Part shown: positions 59,509-64,000 of the stretch, in pieces | Numbering within the stretch: position 1 is the first letter of the stretch | Layout of the letters: each line of letters begins with the position of its first letter | Assembly (NCBI RefSeq): GCF_001483135.1 | Contig: NZ_LNAL01000006.1 | Span: 620,003-684,002 of the forward strand | Direction: 5' to 3' | Source: Solirubrum puertoriconensis | GTDB taxonomy: Bacteria; Bacteroidota; Bacteroidia; Cytophagales; Hymenobacteraceae | Length of the DNA stretch: 64,000 bases | The notes under the pieces: generated by a model | Database searches by the model: none | The model's input: only the letters and a program-made list of their open reading frames with translations | What the model was told of the DNA's origin: nothing | Position numbers and translations under genes: made by a program

Positions 59509-59916
59509 CTAGGAAGAAGGATTCAGCACAACGCTGAAGACCGTAATGGTGTTCAAGTCGCGACCGTAGTAGAGCTTATCCAAAGCTTCGTACACGTTGT
59601 GCGCCCGGAAGTAGGAGGTCTGCAACTCTTTATCGCCGCGGGCCCGCCACTGCAGGGTGTAGGAGCTTTCGTTGTCGCGAAAGTTCTGTACATAGGCCAG
59701 CATCTTGCGCAGCGCGTCGAGCTTGTCGTAACCTACTTCGTAGCGAAACAAGAAGCTTTGGTGGTGGCGCGGATTCACCGTAATCAAATCCAAACGCACC
59801 TGCCCATCGAGCTGGCGAAAATCGAAGAGCAGATTACCGGGCTGCATGCCCAGCGTGTCCTCAATCAGCCGCTGAATGCGGGCGCTTTCAACGTGTACGT
59901 CGTTGGAAACTTCCAT
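59509..59916 (-). CDS. Unknown protein between iscU and iscA
   Basis: A 135-residue cytoplasmic protein: MEVSNDVHVESARIQRLIED, LFDFRQLDGQVRLDLITVNP, then helical YEVGYDKLDALRKMLAYVQN and VYEALDKLYYGRDLNTIT. Not recognised. Its place inside the isc cluster suggests a link to Fe-S biogenesis or a chance neighbour; flanking hairpins at 59941 may separate its mRNA from iscU. Confidence 0.7.
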   Translation of the reverse strand: MEVSNDVHVESARIQRLIEDTLGMQPGNLLFDFRQLDGQVRLDLITVNPRHHQSFLFRYEVGYDKLDALRKMLAYVQNFRDNESSYTLQWRARGDKELQTSYFRAHNVYEALDKLYYGRDLNTITVFSVVLNPSS

Positions 59917-59940
59917 GCGGTAGGTATTGGCATGTTAGCC

Positions 59941-60002
59941 ATTAGGGCTTAGGCTTAGGAGGCGGAGATATATTCCGGCCAGCCTAATACCTAAGCCCTA
60001 AT
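59941..60002 (-). repeat. Inverted repeat downstream of iscU
   Basis: 13-bp arms attagggcttagg (59941-59953) and cctaagccctaat (59990-60002) with 36 nt between. It could end or process the iscS-iscU mRNA. Confidence 0.6.
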
Positions 60003-60014
60003 GCCTGAACCCTA

Positions 60015-60431
60015 TTAGTGGTGCGACTTGGCCTCTTCCAGTGCCGGAAGACCGTTCTTTACACGGTAGTCGTTGATAGCAGCTTTGATGGCGTCTTCGG
60101 CCAACACCGAGCAGTGGATCTTAACGGGCGGCAAGGCCAACTCTTCCACAATCTCCATGTTGTCGATGGCCAGCGCTTCGTCTACTGACTTGCCCTTCAG
60201 CCACTCGGTAGCGAGCGACGACGAAGCAATGGCCGAGCCACAGCCAAACGTCTTGAACTTGGCATCGGTGATGATGTTGGTGGCTTCGTCAACCTCAATC
60301 TGCAGGCGCATTACGTCGCCGCACTCAGGAGCGCCTACCAGGCCGGTGCCTACAGTCTTTTTGCTTTTATCCAGCGTACCCACGTTGCGCGGGTTGCTGT
60401 AATGGTCGATTACTTTATCGGAGTAAGCCAT
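60015..60431 (-). CDS. iscU: Fe-S cluster scaffold IscU
   Basis: A 138-residue scaffold on which IscS-derived sulfur and iron are assembled. The cysteines are C37 (APECGDVM), C64 (TFGCGSAIA) and C107 (KIHCSVLAEDA), with D39 and the chaperone-recognition LPPVK (100-104). The N-terminus MAYSDKVIDHYSNPRNVG is the family signature. It lies after iscS with a 116-bp gap holding an inverted repeat. Confidence 0.95.
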   Translation of the reverse strand: MAYSDKVIDHYSNPRNVGTLDKSKKTVGTGLVGAPECGDVMRLQIEVDEATNIITDAKFKTFGCGSAIASSSLATEWLKGKSVDEALAIDNMEIVEELALPPVKIHCSVLAEDAIKAAINDYRVKNGLPALEEAKSHH

Positions 60432-60452
60432 GACGGACTTAAAGTAGTTTAA

Positions 60453-60536
60453 GAGTTTTGAGTTTAGGAGTTTGTGAGTTCAAGAGGGGGAGAAGTGCTG
60501 CTATAGCAATTCATGCATTCCCAAACTCAAAAACTC
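60453..60536 (-). repeat. Imperfect inverted repeat upstream of iscU
   Basis: GAGTTTTGAGTTTAGG (60453-60468) and CCCAAACTCAAAAACTC (60520-60536) pair with one bulge and a near-A/T-rich arm. It lies in the iscS-iscU intergenic region. Confidence 0.45.
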
Positions 60537-60547
60537 ACCAACTGATC

Positions 60548-61762
60548 TTAGTGTTCGGCCCACTCGATAGAGTTGAGGTCGATGCCTTCTTTGAACATCT
60601 CCCACAGCGGCGACATCTCGCGGAGCTTTGTTACAGCTTCTTTTACGTGGCCGATGGCGTAATCGATTTGCTCATCGGTAGTGAAGCGCGATAGACCAAA
60701 GCGCAGCGAAGAGTGCGCCAGGTCGTCGCTCAGACCCAGGGCCTTAAGCACGTACGAAGGCTCCAACGAAGCCGAAGTACAGGCCGAGCCCGACGAAACG
60801 GCTAGGTCTTTCACACCCATCATCAGGCCTTCACCTTCCACGTACTTAAAGGAGATGTTGGTAGTGTGCGGCAGGCGGTGTTCGCGCGAACCGTTTACGT
60901 AGCTTTCTTCCAGCGTCAGCAACTCGCGCTCCAAACGGTCGCGCATCGCAGCGATGCGCTGGGTGTCGGCGTCCATATCCAGGCGGGCTAGCTCGCAGGC
61001 TTTGCCCAAGCCCACAATGCCGGGCACGTTGAGGGTGCCCGAGCGCATGCCGCGCTCGTGGCCGCCGCCGTCCATTTGAGCGGTTACCTTCACGCGCGGG
61101 TTCTTGCGGCGTACGTACAGAGCACCGATGCCCTTGGGGCCGTACATTTTGTGGCCCGAAAACGACATCAAATCAATGCCGTCGGCGATTACGTCGACGG
61201 GAATTTTGCCCACCGATTGGGTGCCGTCGGTGAAGAACAGCGCACCGTGCTTCTTGGCAATAGCCGAGATTTCGCGGATGGGCTGAATCACGCCGATTTC
61301 GTTGTTGGCATACATGATGCTCACCAGAATGGTCTGGGGTGTCATGGCTGCTTCCAGCTCGTTCAGGTCGATGAGACCCTCGGCGTTAACAGGTAGGTAA
61401 GTTACGCGGGCACCCAGTTTCTCGAGGTGCTTGCAGGTATCGAGCACGGCTTTGTGCTCAGTAGTGGCGGTGATGATGTGGTTGCCCTTCTGAGCATACA
61501 TCTCGAACACGCCTTTGATAGCAAGGTTATCCGACTCGGTTGCGCCCGAGGTGAAGATGATTTCCTTGGGGTCGCAGTTGATTAGCTGCGCAATTTGCTC
61601 GCGGGCATAATCCACGGCTTCTTCGGCTTGCCAGCCAAAGGCGTGGTTGCGCGAGGCAGCGTTGCCGAAATGCTCGGTGAAGTAAGGCAACATGGCCTCC
61701 AACACGCGCGGATCGAGCGGGGTGGTGGCGTTGTTGTCGAGGTAAATGGGCAGCTTGAGCAT
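60548..61762 (-). CDS. iscS: Cysteine desulfurase IscS
   Basis: A 404-residue PLP enzyme providing sulfur from cysteine. It has His104 ([10 protein letters not shown]), the PLP lysine K205 ([12 protein letters not shown]) and the catalytic cysteine C328 ([14 protein letters not shown]), and the IscS-type N-terminus [16 protein letters not shown]. Size and C-terminal loop fit the IscS/NifS group. The start is MLKLPIYLD at 61762; a longer ORF begins at 61873. A near-consensus -7 element (61783-61790) is 21 nt upstream. Confidence 0.95.
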   Translation of the reverse strand: MLKLPIYLDNNATTPLDPRVLEAMLPYFTEHFGNAASRNHAFGWQAEEAVDYAREQIAQLINCDPKEIIFTSGATESDNLAIKGVFEMYAQKGNHIITATTEHKAVLDTCKHLEKLGARVTYLPVNAEGLIDLNELEAAMTPQTILVSIMYANNEIGVIQPIREISAIAKKHGALFFTDGTQSVGKIPVDVIADGIDLMSFSGHKMYGPKGIGALYVRRKNPRVKVTAQMDGGGHERGMRSGTLNVPGIVGLGKACELARLDMDADTQRIAAMRDRLERELLTLEESYVNGSREHRLPHTTNISFKYVEGEGLMMGVKDLAVSSGSACTSASLEPSYVLKALGLSDDLAHSSLRFGLSRFTTDEQIDYAIGHVKEAVTKLREMSPLWEMFKEGIDLNSIEWAEH

Positions 61763-61840
61763 AATGCTTTCTATTGTCGGCGTAAAGGTAGCTAGCGGAG
61801 AATGATTCGCCACTAGAACAGCAAAGTTGACGCGTAGGTT

Positions 61841-61848
61841 TACTTTTG
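61841..61848 (+). promoter_or_regulatory. -7 element TACTTTTG upstream of the epimerase gene
   Basis: Matches TAnnTTTG, 67 bp before the ATG at 61915, in the divergent region with iscS. The -33 part is not evident. Confidence 0.45.
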
Positions 61849-61914
61849 CTCCACAAAAGTAGACACAATCCAAATAAGCTCGGCATAGCGGCCGCAGCCT
61901 TTATCTGAACCCTC

Positions 61915-62340
61915 ATGTTTACCAATCTGGAACACCTAGGCTTAGCCGTAAACGACCTCGAAGCGGCCACTACGCTTTACACTACGTTGCTCGGGATGGA
62001 GCCTTACAAACGCGAAACCGTGGAAAGCGAAGGCGTGGATACGGTGTTCTTTAAAGTAGGCGGCTCAAAGATTGAACTGCTAGGTGGCACCACGCCCGAA
62101 AGCGCTATTACCAAGTTTGTGGCCAAGAAGGGGGAAGGTATTCACCACGTGGCGTTTGAAGTGAGCGACATCAGGGCTGAGATGCAGCGCCTGCGCGAAG
62201 CGGGGTTTACGTTGCTAAACGAGCAGCCCAAACGCGGCGCCGATAACAAGCTGGTGTGCTTTGTGCACCCCAAGAGCGCACACGGCGTATTGGTAGAGCT
62301 CTGCCAGGAAATTACCTCTTCGGATCTGGAGGTCGACTAA
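61915..62340 (+). CDS. mce: Methylmalonyl-CoA epimerase
   Basis: A 141-residue VOC-fold enzyme interconverting (R)- and (S)-methylmalonyl-CoA. NLEHLGLAVNDLEAATTLY with His7, KIELLGGTTPESAITKFVAK, GIHHVAFEVSDI and VELCQE supply the four metal ligands. The gene would serve propionate or branched-chain breakdown; the mutase is not in this window. ATG 61915. Confidence 0.93.
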   Translation: MFTNLEHLGLAVNDLEAATTLYTTLLGMEPYKRETVESEGVDTVFFKVGGSKIELLGGTTPESAITKFVAKKGEGIHHVAFEVSDIRAEMQRLREAGFTLLNEQPKRGADNKLVCFVHPKSAHGVLVELCQEITSSDLEVD

Positions 62341-62348
62341 CTTCTTTT

Positions 62349-62924
62349 ATGAACTACTTTCAACAGGAGGTTGAAGCAGCCGTGGATGCGCTGCTGATGC
62401 AGCTGGTCATTTTGTACCCCTCCGATACGGTATGGGGGATTGGTTGCGATGCGGAGGTGCCCCGAGCGGTTGAGAAAGTGCATAAACTAAAGCAACGACC
62501 AGGCGAAAAAGGCTGTATTATATTGGTAGCCGACGAAGCTATGTTTGCTCGCTACGCCGAGCAAGTGCCCGACAACCTAGGCCAACTGCTAGCCGAGCAG
62601 CAGCGCCCTACTACTTACGTGGTGAAGGGCAGCCGCTTGGTGGCGCCCAACCTTCTGGCTGCCGACGGTACCATTGGCCTGCGCGTGGTGCGCGGCGACG
62701 AGTTTACCCACAAAGTGGTGCGGCGGCTAGGCCACGGACTGGTCTCTACCTCCGCGAACATCAGTGGGCAACCCACGCCGGCTATTTACAAGGAAATTGA
62801 CCCTGCCATTGTGCGCGGAGTCGACCATGTGGTAAACTGGCGGCAAGACGACGAAAAGCGCTCGGAACCCTCACGCATAGTACGTGTACTGGCCAATGGT
62901 TCGCTCGAGTTGTTACGCGATTAG
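62349..62924 (+). CDS. Sua5/YciO/TsaC-family threonylcarbamoyl-AMP synthase
   Basis: A 191-residue enzyme of the YrdC/Sua5 domain: LYPSDTVWGIGCDAEVPRAV, KLKQRPGEKGCIILV, TYVVKGSRLVAPNL, GHGLVSTSANISGQPTP. It makes threonylcarbamoyl-AMP for tRNA t6A, or is the YciO paralogue; the short length favours a TsaC-type single domain. The start is the ATG at 62349, 8 bp after mce, so the two may be co-transcribed. Confidence 0.9.
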   Translation: MNYFQQEVEAAVDALLMQLVILYPSDTVWGIGCDAEVPRAVEKVHKLKQRPGEKGCIILVADEAMFARYAEQVPDNLGQLLAEQQRPTTYVVKGSRLVAPNLLAADGTIGLRVVRGDEFTHKVVRRLGHGLVSTSANISGQPTPAIYKEIDPAIVRGVDHVVNWRQDDEKRSEPSRIVRVLANGSLELLRD

Positions 62925-63362
62925 GACTCGGCTACAGCAGCATGCGCATAGTTTCATAGCTATGCCTTGAGCAAAAATGCTTCTCACCGTTAGCAACGCT
63001 GACCGTTGGAATTGCGGGGCAGAGCACGTACAGGCGGCAGGTGCGTACTTGCAATTAGTCTCCTTTGCACTTCAGCATAGGTATTAAGCCCACCAACAGC
63101 GTCGCTACGCGCAAACCGAACAGCAAACGGACGAGGAAGGCTGCTTCACAAAAAGTCAAACGGCACTGATGAGGGAAGGCTAGGATCATCTCACACGTGT
63201 TTTGAACCGACCCGTGCAGGCACACAGCACTCTAGCGCTTGCTTTAACTGCCTGAAGTCGAAACGTACAAGCCGCCGGATGGATTGCAATGCAAGCCCGA
63301 TAACAAGCGGCCCTATAGAGCAGGGGTATGGTTGCTAAACCGGCGTTGCCGAACTTTGCGGC
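62925..63362 (+). other. 438-bp intergenic region before cca
   Basis: No ORF of coding character and no recognisable RNA. It holds a small palindrome near 62945-62964 (gcatag...ctatgc) and, at its right end, a -7-like GAACTTTG (63351-63358) that ends 5 nt before the cca ATG. A structured RNA cannot be excluded by eye. Confidence 0.5.
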
Positions 63363-64000
63363 ATGAAACACCCCCAGTTACCCGACCTTTTTTTGTTTCG
63401 CACCATAGCCGAAGCGGCTCAGGAACTGGGCTACCCAGCATTTGTAATCGGCGGTTACGTGCGCGACCTAGCGCTGGAGCGCCCCAGCAAAGATGTGGAC
63501 GTGGTGTGCGTGGGCGATGGGATTACCCTGGCGCAAGCGGTCGGCCGTAAGTTACCCAACCGCCCCCGCGTAACCGTGTTCAAGAACTTTGGCACGGCCA
63601 TGTTGCCCACGCCCGAAATAGTGCTGGAGTTTGTGGGTGCCCGCAAAGAAAGCTACCGGGCCGAATCGCGCAAACCGGAGGTGCAGGCCGGAACCCTCGA
63701 GGAAGACTTGGCTCGCCGCGACTTCACCATCAATGCCCTAGGCCTGAGCCTGAACGCCGACGACTTCGGTACGCTCGTTGACCGCTATAACGGCATACAG
63801 GACCTGCAGGATAAGATTATCCGCACGCCGCTCGATCCGGATATCACTTTTTCCGACGACCCATTGCGCATGATGCGGGCCGTTCGGTTTGCCACGCAGT
63901 TAAACTTCGACATCGACCCCGATACTTTTGATGCCATCGGTCGAAATAAGGAACGCATCAAGATTGTATCGCAGGAGCGGATTACCGACGAGCTGAACAA
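63363..64000 (+). CDS. cca: CCA tRNA nucleotidyltransferase, N-terminal part (3' end outside window)
   Basis: The frame from ATG 63363 is open to the window edge (212 codons). It has the class II nucleotidyltransferase signature VIGGYVRDLALERPSKDVDV, then ARRDFTINALGLSLN and DDPLRMMRAVRFATQLNF, typical of CCA-adding enzymes and PcnB. It adds CCA to tRNA 3' ends. The rest is cut off, so PcnB cannot be fully excluded, though the neighbours do not suggest it. Confidence 0.9.
   Translation, partial: MKHPQLPDLFLFRTIAEAAQELGYPAFVIGGYVRDLALERPSKDVDVVCVGDGITLAQAVGRKLPNRPRVTVFKNFGTAMLPTPEIVLEFVGARKESYRAESRKPEVQAGTLEEDLARRDFTINALGLSLNADDFGTLVDRYNGIQDLQDKIIRTPLDPDITFSDDPLRMMRAVRFATQLNFDIDPDTFDAIGRNKERIKIVSQERITDELN

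Noticed and set aside
62925-63362. tRNA or structured RNA in the gap before cca
   Set aside because: No cloverleaf, anticodon stem or conserved box could be found by eye; only a small palindrome.
1-64000. CRISPR array, prophage or insertion sequence
   Set aside because: No regular direct repeats with spacers, no phage or transposase gene among the readable ORFs.

Overview
The window looks like chromosomal DNA from a Hymenobacter-like member of the Bacteroidota (Cytophagales). The evidence is GC-rich coding DNA with AT-rich upstream regions, T9SS (Por) C-terminal sorting domains on secreted proteins, Bacteroidota-type -7 promoter elements (TAnnTTTG, mostly exactly TACCTTTG), few visible Shine-Dalgarno sequences, and Bacteroidota families such as DUF3822, DUF4296, DUF2911, DUF1573, the Bat/DUF58 set and a menaquinone-type MenC. 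The genus is inferred, not proven. No rRNA, tRNA, CRISPR array, prophage or insertion sequence was seen.

Layout. 1-16 kb: housekeeping and membrane genes (end of nhaA, threonine aldolase, two NUDIX hydrolases, coaD with DUF3822, a hotdog thioesterase, a RecD/Dda-like helicase, yggS, a short Bat-type operon, csaA). 16-20 kb: a MATE exporter and an egtB-egtD pair (ergothioneine-type). 20-31 kb: two small disordered proteins, menC, a retropepsin-PDZ protein, a lipid acyltransferase, an HSL-type esterase, a phasin, a UbiB-family kinase and a large envelope protein. 31-45 kb: phosphoglucomutase, two paralogous LamG/T9SS proteins, HPPD, a T9SS zinc metalloprotease, an ABC-F ATPase and murI, plus a lipoprotein gene broken by an in-frame TAG. 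45.9-51.9 kb: a curli (type VIII secretion) locus, csgE-csgF-csgG, two curlin genes and a PD40/Fn3 lipoprotein. 52-59 kb: two large T9SS cargo genes, the second frameshifted. 59-62 kb: a compact iscS-iscU-(unknown)-iscA cluster. 62-64 kb: methylmalonyl-CoA epimerase, a Sua5/TsaC-type protein and the start of cca.

The strongest coherent system is the curli locus. It has the chaperone and surface factors (CsgE, CsgF), a CsgG pore lipoprotein with an extra C-terminal beta-barrel-like domain, two curlins with separate terminators, and a surface-type lipoprotein, each group behind AT-rich control regions with TTGAA/TTCAA half-sites. No csgD or csgC is present.

Two window-wide patterns stand out. 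First, the palindrome CCTAGG occurs about 81 times by manual count. It is usually a Leu-Gly codon pair in genes, forms four TAG stop codons, and lies in the loops of several terminator hairpins. Second, several genes have the -7 promoter element ending 5 or 6 nt before the start codon, which predicts leaderless mRNAs. Three genes (7284, 41376, 55790) carry an apparent frameshift or nonsense codon, either real decay or sequence error.
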